A stretch of DNA of 64,000 bases from JBQTGK01 sp052400665 (GTDB lineage Bacteria; Bacteroidota; Bacteroidia; Bacteroidales; Marinifilaceae), in assembly GCA_052400665.1 (NCBI GenBank), contig JBQTGK010000003.1; one strand, written 5' to 3'. A program made the position numbers and the translations under genes. How positions within the stretch are numbered: position 1 is the first letter of the stretch; each line of letters begins with the position of its first letter. Under the pieces are notes generated by a model, which was not told the DNA's origin, did not search any database, and worked only from the letters and a program-made list of their open reading frames with translations. This document shows positions 25,621 to 34,352 of the stretch, piece after piece.

Positions 25621-25783
25621 TGTTTTTTTATTTATTTTTAATATTTATATTTTTTAATCAAATATATAAATATTAAAAAACTATAAATCTTAGGAATAGG
25701 TGAGGAGGCGGAGCAAAAAAGTGCTAATTTTACTAATAGGCTTATTTTTTATCTGTAAAAAGGTAAATATCCTTACTATTTCC

Positions 25784-25791
25784 TATTTTTG
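25784..25791 (+). promoter_or_regulatory. -7 box of the AsmA-family gene
   Basis: TATTTTTG, exact TAnnTTTG match, 28 bases before the chosen ATG at 25819. It overlaps the longer reading at 25789, which supports the downstream start. Confidence 0.5.
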
Positions 25792-25818
25792 TTATGTAAA
25801 ATTATAAAAATATATAAA

Positions 25819-28302
25819 ATGAAGAAATTTCTTAAAATATTTGGCGGGTTTATTCTTGTCCTTTTAGCACTCTTAATAGTATTGCCTTACTTTTTTAAGG
25901 ATCAAATATTTGAACGTGTTCAAACCGAAATGGATAATGCTTTGGATGCTAATGTGGAAATTGGAGATTTATCCTTATCGATGATTAAAAACTTTCCTAA
26001 CTTATATGTTGAACTCGAAAATTTGAGACTTACAGGAAAAGATGAATTTCAGCAAGATACTTTGGCATTTGTTGGCAGTCTTTATACTGCCGTTGATTTA
26101 TCATCAGCCTTGTCGGGAAGTAAAATAGAGGTAGGTACCATTGTACTGGCAAATTCGAAGGTAAATGCAAAAGTATTGGAATCGGGCAAAGCCAATTGGG
26201 ATATTGTAAAATCAACAACAGAAGATGAGCCCGTTGAAGAGGAAACAGGTGAAGCTTCCGATTTTAAAGTGATTTTTGATGAGGTGAAAGTGGAAAACTT
26301 TGCTTTAAAATATGATGATGCAAGTTTAAAAACAGTGTTTTCTCTTGCAGATTTGGACCTGACTTTAAGTGGTGATTTTTCCGCAAAATCGACTAATTTG
26401 AATATTTTAAGTACAGCTAATGGAATTGATTTTGATTTTGAGGATGTTAGATATGTGGATAATGGGAGTTTAAGTTTAGAGGCAGTTATTGCAGCTAATC
26501 TTGAAGATATGATTTTTACTTTTGAGGAAAATAAACTAGGTATAAACGATTTGGCTTTTACCATTGATGGCAAACTCGGAATAATTCAGGATGCCTACGA
26601 TTTAGATTTAAAATTGAAAGCCAATAAAACTGATTTTAAATCATTACTGGCGTTGGTTCCAGATGTTTTTAAATCGGAAATGGAAGGATTGGAAACTTCT
26701 GGCAGTCTCGATTTAAATGCCTTTGTTAAAGGAGAATACAGAGAGAATATTTATCCATCATTTGGAGCAAACTTAAAAGTTAGCGATGCTAACATAAAAT
26801 ATGCAGATCTTCCAGAATCAGTAAAATCAATAAATATTGATGCTCACATTAATCATCCTGGAGGTGATTTAGATTTGTTAAGTGCTGATGTAAATACCTT
26901 TCATTTCGAAGTGGCTAATAATCCGTTCGATGCAGAGCTTCATGTGAAAAATCCAATTAGTGATCCTTTGCTAAGCGGTTTATTTAAAGGTGTTATTGAT
27001 TTTGAGAAAATTAAACATGCTATTCCCATGGATAGCGTAAATATTGCTGGTCTGGTAACATCAGACATTTCTTTTAATGGCAGATATTCATCTATAGAGA
27101 AAGAGGAATATGAAAAATTTACTGCAAAGGGAGATGTTAGCTTAAATAATTTTGTGTTTACGACACCAGATTTTCCTCAGGGAATTAAAATTATTAAATC
27201 AGTAATGAAATTTACGCCTGCATATATTAGTTTAAATTCATTCGATTCCAGAATTGGCAAATCGGATATTCAATTAAAAGGTAGGATCGAAAATTTTATT
27301 CCTTATGCAATGAAGAATGAAACCTTAAAGGGAACTTTTAATTTAAGTTCAAATTCATTGGATTTGAATGAATTTATGACCGAAGATGACGAATCAGAAG
27401 CCAATGTTGAAGATACAATTCCGCTTTCGATTATCGAAATTCCTGCAAATTTAGATTTGAGATTAAGTTCGGCATTTAAAAATATTCGTTTCGATCAAAT
27501 GGATATTAAAAATGTAAAAGGATTAATTGAAGTGCGTAATTCTGCAGCAAAGCTTACCAATTTGTCAATGGATATGTTGAAAGGCGAATTAACAATGAAT
27601 GGAGCTTATAACACCAAAAATATTAAAAAGCCAACTACCAATTTTGCCATGGATATTAATAATTTTGATATCAATTCGGCATATCATTCTTTAAGCATGA
27701 TTAAGAAAATGATGCCTATTGCAATGAATTGTACAGGAAAAATATCTTCCGACCTTACGATTTCGTCTTTATTAGATGAGGAAATGAACCCAATTCCAGC
27801 AAGTATTAATGGAAAAGGCACACTAAGTTCGCGTGAGATTATCATTAACGAAAATAAAGCTTTTGATGCATTAGCTGCGGCTTTAAAGAATGATGAATAC
27901 AAACGTATTTCTGTTACTCAATTTGATATGAATTTTGTAATTACAAATGGAAATGTGGAAGTTAAACCTTTTAAAACTAAAGTAGCGGGTAATTCAGCTA
28001 CTATCTACGGAACTCAATCTGTTGATGGAAAGTTAGATTTTACTATGGATATGAAATTGCCTAAGGAGCAATTGGGCAAAGAAATTAATCAATATTTTGA
28101 GGCTTTACCGGGGTTAAAAAATGTTCCTGCTTTTGATGTTGCTGTTAAAATTACCGGAACTGTTGATGATCCAGTTGTAAAACCTGATTTGTCTAAAGCT
28201 ATTAAGCAGGCACAGAAAGCTGTAGCTAAAGAGTTAGAGCGTAAGGCCAAAAAGGAATTGGAGAAAAAAGGAAAAGATCTATTGAATAAGCTATTTAAGT
28301 AG
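25819..28302 (+). CDS. AsmA family protein
   Basis: 827 aa from MKKFLKIFGG. An upstream in-frame ATG at 25789 lies within the probable promoter and was rejected. One N-terminal TM helix (about 5-25, GGFILVLLALLIVLPYFF) is followed by the AsmA opening ERVQTEMDNALDANVEIGDLSL and long periplasmic beta-repeat blocks. The C-terminal AsmA-like region (SINGKGTLSSREIIINENKA, VKPFKTKVAGNSATIYGTQS, DFTMDMKLP) is intact, ending in a Lys-rich helix. Family members sit in the inner membrane and are thought to help move phospholipid to the outer membrane. Monocistronic. Confidence 0.88.
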   Translation: MKKFLKIFGGFILVLLALLIVLPYFFKDQIFERVQTEMDNALDANVEIGDLSLSMIKNFPNLYVELENLRLTGKDEFQQDTLAFVGSLYTAVDLSSALSGSKIEVGTIVLANSKVNAKVLESGKANWDIVKSTTEDEPVEEETGEASDFKVIFDEVKVENFALKYDDASLKTVFSLADLDLTLSGDFSAKSTNLNILSTANGIDFDFEDVRYVDNGSLSLEAVIAANLEDMIFTFEENKLGINDLAFTIDGKLGIIQDAYDLDLKLKANKTDFKSLLALVPDVFKSEMEGLETSGSLDLNAFVKGEYRENIYPSFGANLKVSDANIKYADLPESVKSINIDAHINHPGGDLDLLSADVNTFHFEVANNPFDAELHVKNPISDPLLSGLFKGVIDFEKIKHAIPMDSVNIAGLVTSDISFNGRYSSIEKEEYEKFTAKGDVSLNNFVFTTPDFPQGIKIIKSVMKFTPAYISLNSFDSRIGKSDIQLKGRIENFIPYAMKNETLKGTFNLSSNSLDLNEFMTEDDESEANVEDTIPLSIIEIPANLDLRLSSAFKNIRFDQMDIKNVKGLIEVRNSAAKLTNLSMDMLKGELTMNGAYNTKNIKKPTTNFAMDINNFDINSAYHSLSMIKKMMPIAMNCTGKISSDLTISSLLDEEMNPIPASINGKGTLSSREIIINENKAFDALAAALKNDEYKRISVTQFDMNFVITNGNVEVKPFKTKVAGNSATIYGTQSVDGKLDFTMDMKLPKEQLGKEINQYFEALPGLKNVPAFDVAVKITGTVDDPVVKPDLSKAIKQAQKAVAKELERKAKKELEKKGKDLLNKLFK

Positions 28303-28325
28303 AGAAGAATATAATAAGGTAGAAG

Positions 28326-28358
28326 GCGGAGAGTCAGATTCACTCTTCGCTTTTTTTG
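28326..28358 (+). terminator. Intrinsic terminator of the AsmA-family gene
   Basis: gcggagagt pairs with actcttcgc (one G-U) at about 28326-28350, followed by seven T. Confidence 0.85.
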
Positions 28359-28468
28359 TCTATTATTTTTAGTCAATCCAAAAATAGATAATGGAGTTAA
28401 TGATTATATTCTTCTTGTCAGGATGATTTTTGTTAATCAGGTTTAGGCTTTGAATTAAGAAAATGCGA

Positions 28469-28515
28469 AAAAGGACGGCAACCACTCCGTCCTTTTCATA
28501 TTCACTTTAAAACCT
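28469..28515. repeat. Hairpin element A of a covarying pair
   Basis: 10-bp stem aaaaggacgg/ccgtcctttt (28469-28478 / 28487-28496), loop caaccact, then attcactttaaaacct. It pairs with element B at 28701: same loop and flank, with two compensated stem changes. Strand and function unknown. Confidence 0.65.
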
Positions 28516-28700
28516 GAATTTTCCGTAGAAAATTCACTTACAATATATGAATTATGATTTTATATTCAATAAAAGTTTAATAAATTTTAATTATAGATGT
28601 TCTTTTATGCTCAATTATAGGGATTTAGAGGTAATAAAGTTTTGTTTGTATTTTTTTAAAAGCATAAAATTGTCTAAAATGACAGATTTATAAAATACAA

Positions 28701-28748
28701 AAGAGGATGGTAACCACTCCATCCTCTTCTATCTATTCACTTTAAACC
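28701..28748. repeat. Hairpin element B of a covarying pair
   Basis: 10-bp stem aagaggatgg/ccatcctctt (28701-28710 / 28719-28728), loop taaccact, then attcactttaaacct. Relative to element A, stem pairs 3 (A-U to G-C) and 8 (C-G to U-A) change on both arms. Confidence 0.65.
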
Positions 28749-28759
28749 TTAAAAACGGA

Positions 28760-29172
28760 AATCGTTTTGCATGTTGTACGCCTCATGTTTCAAAAAGGTT
28801 TTATAAAATATGGTATTTTAAGTTAATCCAAATAAAATTATAGTTTAAACTTGAGGCCTTTAGCTATAGTTTTGGGGTGTTTAAGTTTTATTTTAGAATA
28901 AATATTAAAGCTATTTATTAATAAGCATTACCTGTAACTGTCTATTATGAAGAGGTATATGTAGTTGTGAGTGTCTGTGTTAAAGTGAAAAATATTTTTT
29001 ATTAATGCTTAAATAAATATCATGGGATTTAAAATTTAAGAGAAAGTTATTTTTTTTGAGGGAGTAAATTAAAATGAGAAGTATTGAATTATTTGTTGTA
29101 CTTCTTTAGGTGTTGCGACATTTGAATTTACTCATTTATCATGTCTACTGTATCGGATTCGGATTTTTCAAC
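28760..29172. other. Gene-poor AT-rich stretch
   Basis: No ORF, tRNA or clear promoter was seen. Together with the hairpin pair it makes a 0.9-kb gene-free gap between the AsmA-family gene and the Cys-rich lipoprotein. Confidence 0.4.
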
Positions 29173-29205
29173 AAAAAAGCCATGAAGATCCTCATGGCTT
29201 TTTGT
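29173..29205 (-). terminator. Terminator of the Cys-rich lipoprotein gene
   Basis: aaaagccatga pairs with tcatggctttt around 29178-29203; on the minus strand a T-run follows. It is 22 bases past the stop. Confidence 0.85.
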
Positions 29206-29226
29206 AAAAAGTATTTTAGTTAAAGA

Positions 29227-29511
29227 TTATTTGTTGCAATCTTTAGAGCAATCGCCTTTGCATTCCGATTTTGTTTCTTCTTTTTTGGAACAACACTCTT
29301 CTTTTTTTGTTTCTTCTGTTTTTGCAGTATGAGAACAGTTAGAACAGTCATGACAACATGCTTCTTCAGATTTTTTTTCAAGATTGATACTGGTTTCTGT
29401 TTTTTCTTTAGAGCAACAGTCTTTATCATCAGAACAAGCTGTTTTTGTTTTGTTTCCACATGAACTTAAAACGAATCCGCAGATCGCAATTGCAAACAAT
29501 AATTTTTTCAT
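29227..29511 (-). CDS. Small Cys-rich lipoprotein, possibly metal-binding
   Basis: 94 aa. MKKLLFAIAICGFVLSSC is a lipoprotein signal with lipobox LSSC (lipidated Cys18). The mature part has repeated Cys pairs and Cys/His clusters: ACSDDKDCCSKE, EACCHDCSNCSHTAK, EECCSKKEETKSECKGDCSKDCNK. These are separated by Lys/Glu/Thr-rich low-complexity linkers. The density of paired Cys suggests binding of soft metals or a redox role in the periplasm. I recognise no named family. An overlapping 79-codon reading in another frame is low-complexity Lys and is not the gene. Confidence 0.8.
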   Translation of the reverse strand: MKKLLFAIAICGFVLSSCGNKTKTACSDDKDCCSKEKTETSINLEKKSEEACCHDCSNCSHTAKTEETKKEECCSKKEETKSECKGDCSKDCNK

Positions 29512-29882
29512 ATTGACTTTTTAATATCCTTAAAAGGGTTGAATAATCTGTTTAATTTGGTGTGAATATATCTTTTCCTCTACACAAAAACAAGTAATAT
29601 TTTAATGTACTATTCTTTGAATTTCTTTTACAAATTAATGAATCGAGAATATTCTTATAATGTAAAATAAAAGTTTAGCATAATTTTGTAATTTAAGCTT
29701 GACATTTAAAAATAAATTATTAAGTTTAATGTGTTATGTTGTTCATTGAATAACTTTATTATAAGATGGAATTTGTAAAAATATATTCTCATTATATTAA
29801 CTATTACATTGTAAGAGTGTAGTCTTTAGTTTGTATTCTTGCTGTAATGTATTGTTAGATTGTAAAATTTATAATAAAAACT
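29512..29882. other. Intergenic region between divergent genes
   Basis: AT-rich; should hold the promoters of the Cys-rich lipoprotein (minus) and the thioredoxin-like gene (plus). Neither shows an exact TAnnTTTG with proper spacing. Confidence 0.4.
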
Positions 29883-30713
29883 ATGAAAGTATCAAAAGGA
29901 ATTTTATTGCTAAGCTTAATTTTGTTTACAGGTGTGTATAGTCATGCGCAAATTAAATGGTTAGATTCGTTTAGCTTAGCTAAAGAAATAGCTAAAGCAC
30001 AGAATAAATTAATTATAGTGGATTGTTGGGCTACATGGTGTGGTCCGTGTGAAAGAATGAATAGTGATGTTTGGGATAATGAGGCGATGAATTCTTATGC
30101 CGATAAATATGTTTTTGTTAAGATAGATGTTAGTAGCGATTTCGCAAATCCTGATTTTACCATAAATGCTATTCCAAAAGTTTTTGTTGTGGATGCATGG
30201 AATCATCAATATCAGAATTATACTGGCTACAAACGTTTAAATACTATGAAAACAGTTTTGGATGAATTTATGTTTGATTGTAAAGATATTTACAAACTTG
30301 AAAAAAATGTTCGTGAGGATGATAATGATATCAACGAAATTCTAAAATTGGCAATGAGTTATCAGGAAATTTATGAGAAAACTGAGTATAAGACTAGGTT
30401 TTTAATGAGAACTCAAAGTAACCATTATTTTAAGTTAGGACTTAAGAAGTTGAAAAAAAATAAAAATAAAGAGCTGTCTCAAAAAGTTGAATTGTTAGCT
30501 AGTTTGAATAAGAACCCTAAAAAAAGATTAAAGGATATTAATTCTGTAAATGCTGTAGATGAAAATATAGAATTGTTAAGAAATGCAATTCTTGTAAAAA
30601 CTTATGTAGAAATAGGCGATAAAGAAAAAGCTCAGGAATTATTTGCTAAAGTAAAAGATTATAATCTACCTTATTATGATTTTTTAAGTAAAGAAAGAGT
30701 GGGAATGCAATAA
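29883..30713 (+). CDS. Secreted thioredoxin-fold protein
   Basis: 276 aa. Signal peptide 1-23 (GVYSHAQ), then a thioredoxin domain with active site WCGPC (52-56) preceded by KLIIVDCWAT. The cis-Pro is in NAIPKVFVVDA (about 97-107). Residues 140-276 form a Lys-rich helical extension of TPR-like character (LKLAMSYQEIYEKTEYKTRF, KAQELFAKVKDYN). The periplasmic thioredoxin with WCGPC suggests a reductase or disulfide isomerase; partners are not visible. The Cys-rich lipoprotein gene lies divergently 371 bases upstream, which may be meaningful. Confidence 0.87.
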   Translation: MKVSKGILLLSLILFTGVYSHAQIKWLDSFSLAKEIAKAQNKLIIVDCWATWCGPCERMNSDVWDNEAMNSYADKYVFVKIDVSSDFANPDFTINAIPKVFVVDAWNHQYQNYTGYKRLNTMKTVLDEFMFDCKDIYKLEKNVREDDNDINEILKLAMSYQEIYEKTEYKTRFLMRTQSNHYFKLGLKKLKKNKNKELSQKVELLASLNKNPKKRLKDINSVNAVDENIELLRNAILVKTYVEIGDKEKAQELFAKVKDYNLPYYDFLSKERVGMQ

Positions 30714-30733
30714 GTAATTTTTCGAATTTAGTC

Positions 30734-30782
30734 ATAAAAAAATAAGTGCATCTCTGATTTCTCATGGGATACACTTATTAAA
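30734..30782 (-). terminator. Terminator of the minus-strand secreted protein
   Basis: aataagtg-catc (30741-30752) pairs with gat-a-cacttatt (to 30779). On the minus strand it is followed by seven T. Confidence 0.75.
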
Positions 30783-30830
30783 TATGAATGACTCTTTTGA
30801 ATCATCTGGTCGCACGACTCACTTTGCTCA

Positions 30831-31430
30831 CTATTTTCTGAAGGCATAATTGTACTCTTTATCGTTCGAAATTAGGCGTACTTTATATTCTCCTTTTGGC
30901 AATGCTTCCACATTAAATTTCTTAGAAAAAGTAGGCTTTGAATCGTATGATTCTTCAAAAACTTCATTTCCAAATGCATCAAGAATAGAAAGATTAAAGT
31001 TGTTATTATCAAACGATAAATAGGTAACAAATAAACTGTTTTCTTCTGTTCTGAATAGTGTTTTTTCAGCAACTTTTGCTGTTTTATCAGCAATAAGTCT
31101 ATTGTCAGCAATTTTAAATTCTTTTTCAATAATTTCTTTTTCTCCAGACAAAACGATTTTGTAAGTTCCATTCTCTAAGTAAGAAAAATCAAATATTTTT
31201 TGATCAGTAGTTTCACTGCTAACTTTTTTCGAATAATATAAATTTCCATCTGTGTCAAAAATTTTCATTTTTAAGCTTGACTCGGTTGGATTGATGATTG
31301 ATACAATTGAAAAATCGGTGTCCAAATAAGGATTAATTTTAATGTCGCCACTTGCAAAAACTGAATTAGCTCCTAAGAAAAGTATTACTCCCAATACAAT
31401 TCCTTTTAATTTTAAACTTTTTGTTCTCAT
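30831..31430 (-). CDS. Secreted beta-sandwich protein with two sorting-domain-like repeats
   Basis: 199 aa. Signal peptide 1-26 (NSVFASG). Two repeats of a beta-sandwich similar to T9SS C-terminal sorting or DUF3244 folds: KMKIFDTDGNLYYSKKV ... LENGTYKIVLSG (about 53-97), and NLSILDAFGNEVFEES ... LPKGEYKVRLISN (about 145-190). It has the fold twice without a catalytic domain, so it is probably a small periplasmic or surface protein rather than a cargo tail. Function unknown. Confidence 0.75.
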   Translation of the reverse strand: MRTKSLKLKGIVLGVILFLGANSVFASGDIKINPYLDTDFSIVSIINPTESSLKMKIFDTDGNLYYSKKVSSETTDQKIFDFSYLENGTYKIVLSGEKEIIEKEFKIADNRLIADKTAKVAEKTLFRTEENSLFVTYLSFDNNNFNLSILDAFGNEVFEESYDSKPTFSKKFNVEALPKGEYKVRLISNDKEYNYAFRK

Positions 31431-31742
31431 GTGATAAAATTTTAATGTTAATAAAATCAGTTTGTTGTTTTGTTGTAAACTGATATTGTAAATCTATGTA
31501 TTTTTCTTAGAAATGATCTAAATAAAAAACCTTAAAATTCACTTTTTAACAGAAAAATCAACTTATAACGGTTGCGCTATGTCCCGAAATTGTTTGCGTT
31601 ACGCAGATTTAATAAAGAATTTTATCATTATTAACATGAAAATGGCATTTTTAATTTTATGATAACGTTTTCGATTTTTTTCGAAAATGCCCAAAACGTC
31701 ATTTTTTTACTCCTGGCATGAAAAAAGTGATCAAATTTATAG

Positions 31743-31808
31743 AATAGGGTGGGTGTAAATGTGCTCTATTAAGACTATTTTTGACTGAATTTTTATTTAC
31801 ACCCTATT
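31743..31808. repeat. Bulged inverted repeat upstream of the CbiR-like gene
   Basis: aataggGTGGgtgtaaat (31743-31760; insertion in capitals) is the reverse complement of atttacaccctatt (31795-31808) with a 4-base bulge. It lies 38 bases before the ATG and could be a leader hairpin or operator. Confidence 0.5.
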
Positions 31809-31845
31809 TTAAATTAGTATAAGAGGGAAAAACACACTATTATAT

Positions 31846-32844
31846 ATGAAGTACCAAAATTTGATTGATTTTTCAGTTTATCCACCAGATTTAAATAAAT
31901 TTGAGAATGCCTGGAAAGGATTAACAGAATATATAGAAAAGAAAAACTTAGATGGTGTTGAACTTTTAATTGGTTATGATTTTCCTGATGAAGCGATTCC
32001 GAAACAAATTGTAAAAAGTGTTCATTTGCCATTTTGGGTTACCTGGTTAGATGTTTGGAGAAAAGGACAAGCAGCAGTAAAATCTTATTTTCCCGAAATG
32101 TCTTCTAAGGATTTAAAATTTTGTTGTGGGGGTAATAATAAAAAGGAAATGATTGCTTGTCAAAAGCAATTGTGGGAACATGCTAGCATATTTAATCCTG
32201 CACATGCTGTTTTGCATGCTGCACATGTGGAATTAGAACATGCATTCACTCGTGATTTTACCTACAAAAATGTAGAGGTATTAGCAAATTTTGCTGATAT
32301 GCTGAACACGACAGTACAAGAGTTTCCAAATGGAGAACCTCCAGTTACTCTTGCAATAGAGAATTTGTGGTGGCCTGGTTTAGATTTTTTATTTCCTGCA
32401 GAAGTAGATGATTTCGCAGGAAGGTTAAATTTTTCGAACTGGAATTTTTTACTTGATACTGGTCATTTAATGAATACAAACATTGCTTTGCGTTGTGAAG
32501 ATGAGGCTATTGATTTTGTTCTTGATAGAGTATCTCGTTTGTCTAAAGATGTGCAGGAAAGAATTAAGAGTCTGCATTTAAATTGCAGTTTGTCGGGCAA
32601 TTATCAGATTAATCAAGTGCAAAAAGGCTTGCCTGAAAATTGGTCAGACCTTAATTTTTCTGAGAAATATTCAAGTGCACGAAATCATGTTCTAAAAATT
32701 GATCAGCATTTACCTTTTCAAACTTCCAGAGTAAAGGAAATCGTATCCGAGCTTCAGCCAGATATTGTAATTCACGAATTTATTACTAAAAATATGGATG
32801 AATTTTCTGAGAAATTAAATATTCAAATGAATAATTTGTTGTAG
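31846..32844 (+). CDS. TIM-barrel protein, probable CbiR-type cobamide hydrolase
   Basis: 332 aa, xylose-isomerase-like/AP-endonuclease-2 TIM barrel. Metal-ligand-type positions include LDGVELLIGYDFP (about 35-47), VLHAAHVELEHAF (126-138), LAIENLWWPG (168-177), FLLDTGHLMN (202-211), SLHLNCS and VIHEF. CbiR enzymes, of the same superfamily, cleave the nucleotide loop of cobamides so the lower ligand can be replaced. The gene stands 107 bases upstream of a cobalamin riboswitch and the btuFCD genes, which makes CbiR the best specific guess. A generic sugar-phosphate isomerase remains possible. Assignment rests on fold plus context. Confidence 0.65.
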   Translation: MKYQNLIDFSVYPPDLNKFENAWKGLTEYIEKKNLDGVELLIGYDFPDEAIPKQIVKSVHLPFWVTWLDVWRKGQAAVKSYFPEMSSKDLKFCCGGNNKKEMIACQKQLWEHASIFNPAHAVLHAAHVELEHAFTRDFTYKNVEVLANFADMLNTTVQEFPNGEPPVTLAIENLWWPGLDFLFPAEVDDFAGRLNFSNWNFLLDTGHLMNTNIALRCEDEAIDFVLDRVSRLSKDVQERIKSLHLNCSLSGNYQINQVQKGLPENWSDLNFSEKYSSARNHVLKIDQHLPFQTSRVKEIVSELQPDIVIHEFITKNMDEFSEKLNIQMNNLL

Positions 32845-32938
32845 AAAGAATTTTTTAAGTCTGTATAAAATAGATAAAAAGTTACTGCATCATTATTATA
32901 TGATATTTTATTCTATCTGTTATGTCCAAAATAATACA

Positions 32939-32946
32939 TAGATTTG
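32939..32946 (+). promoter_or_regulatory. -7 box of the btuFCD transcript
   Basis: TAGATTTG, exact consensus, just before the riboswitch. TCTG at 32916-32919 is an imperfect -33 with a 19-base spacer. Confidence 0.6.
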
Positions 32947-32951
32947 CAGCA

Positions 32952-33066
32952 ATTAGGTTTCCTTGTTTGAGGAATGAAAAGGGAATTTGGTGAAAACCCA
33001 AAACTGTCCCCGCAGCCGTAATGCTTTCATGAATATGCAAGCTAAGTCGGAATACCTGCCTGATAA
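32952..33066 (+). promoter_or_regulatory. Cobalamin riboswitch 1
   Basis: Contains the conserved blocks in order: aaaagggaatttggtgaaaa, then ccccgcagccgtaatgc (B12 box core), then agtcggaatacctgcc. Upstream of the btuF-like gene. A hairpin, ccacaat/attgtgg (33144-33158), lies 6 bases before the chosen start codon and could be the translational expression platform. Confidence 0.92.
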
Positions 33067-33164
33067 ATAAGATGTTTCGTAACTTCGGGGAACTGAGTAA
33101 CGAAAGTATGATTTTGAAAATTGTATTTTTCGGTCAACTTTCCCCACAATTATTGTGGAAGAAA

Positions 33165-34349
33165 ATGAATTTAGTAAGATCTTTTTATTTAGGAATCGGA
33201 TTCTTAATTCTAATTGGATTTTCATCTTGTCAGTCAGGTAAATCTGCTAAAACAAATGAAAGTGTTAGTCAGGAATCTTTTAATGATTCTTTATTTTATC
33301 ATCAAACAAAATTAAAGTATGCCAAAGGTTTTCAGGTAAAACTATTGGATAATGGTTTAAAAGAACTGATTGTTTGGGATCCCTGGAATCCGGGAAAAAT
33401 TTTTCAAAAATATTATTTGAAAAACAAAGGCTCGCTTTTAAAAACAGAAATTCCTAAAGATGGTCTTCTGGTCGATGTACCCATTAAAAGTATTGCAGCA
33501 TTGTCGAGTACACAAATAGGAATTCTTAAATTCTTAGGTGTGGAAGATAAAATTGCTGCTATCTCACTAAAAGATAGAATTTATGATGAGCAACTGAATA
33601 AAAAAGCGCAGGATGGAATAATACAAACAGTTGGACATGCCGAGACTCTTAATTTTGAAAAAATTGTTGAGTTAGATCCTGATTTGGTAATGGTAGCTGG
33701 TTTCATGAAAATTACCGAGCGAGAAACAAAATTAATGCAAGCAGGTTTGCCGGTAGCTTATAATATAGAATGGATGGAATCATCGCCATTAGCACGAGCC
33801 GAATGGGCAAAATTTATTGCAGCTTTTTTTAACAAAGAAGCCGAAGCCGAAAAACTTTTTAATAAAATAGAACAGCGCTATAATGACTCACAAAATTTGC
33901 TCACAAACATAAATATTGGGCCTACTGTTCTATGTGGCTATAATTTTAAAGGAACCTGGTATATGCCCGGTGGGCAATCATATATTGCACAGTTGCTGCG
34001 CGATGCAAAAGCAGATTATTGCTGGTTTTCCGATAAATCAAGTGGTAGTATTCCCCTAAGTTTTGAAGTCGTTTTTGATAAACAAAGCGATGCTGATATA
34101 TGGTTTGGTCCCGGACAATGTAGAACAATGAAAGAATTAATAGATTTAGATCAAAGGTATGCTTTATTTAAGGCTTCCAAAAACAAAGAAGTTTATTGTT
34201 ATACCAAACGCATGAATGATAGGGGAGCAAATGATTGGTACGAATCGGGAATAATGAAACCAGATGTGGTGCTTAAAGATGTGATTAAAATATTACATCC
34301 TGAGCTTTTACAAGATCATGAATTGTATTTTTATCAGAAATTAAAATAA
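33165..34349 (+). CDS. btuF: Cobalamin ABC transporter substrate-binding lipoprotein
   Basis: 394 aa from MNLVRSFYLG. Upstream in-frame ATGs fall between the riboswitch and the RBS-proximal hairpin and were rejected. Lipoprotein signal with lipobox GFSSC. The TroA/BtuF-type bilobal fold is visible: SIAALSSTQIGILKFLGVEDKIAAI, ILDPDLV-like ELDPDLVMVAGF, the long linker helix SPLARAEWAKFIAAFF, and a second lobe ending RGANDWYESGIMKPDVVLKD. It binds corrinoid in the periplasm and delivers it to BtuCD. The riboswitch upstream and permease and ATPase genes downstream (gaps 3 and 8 bases) fix the role. Confidence 0.88.
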   Translation: MNLVRSFYLGIGFLILIGFSSCQSGKSAKTNESVSQESFNDSLFYHQTKLKYAKGFQVKLLDNGLKELIVWDPWNPGKIFQKYYLKNKGSLLKTEIPKDGLLVDVPIKSIAALSSTQIGILKFLGVEDKIAAISLKDRIYDEQLNKKAQDGIIQTVGHAETLNFEKIVELDPDLVMVAGFMKITERETKLMQAGLPVAYNIEWMESSPLARAEWAKFIAAFFNKEAEAEKLFNKIEQRYNDSQNLLTNINIGPTVLCGYNFKGTWYMPGGQSYIAQLLRDAKADYCWFSDKSSGSIPLSFEVVFDKQSDADIWFGPGQCRTMKELIDLDQRYALFKASKNKEVYCYTKRMNDRGANDWYESGIMKPDVVLKDVIKILHPELLQDHELYFYQKLK

Positions 34350-34352
34350 AAA

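Noticed and set aside
29220..29459. 79-codon Lys-rich reading frame overlapping the Cys-rich lipoprotein
   Set aside because: Low-complexity shadow; the other frame has a clean lipoprotein signal and its terminator is correctly placed.
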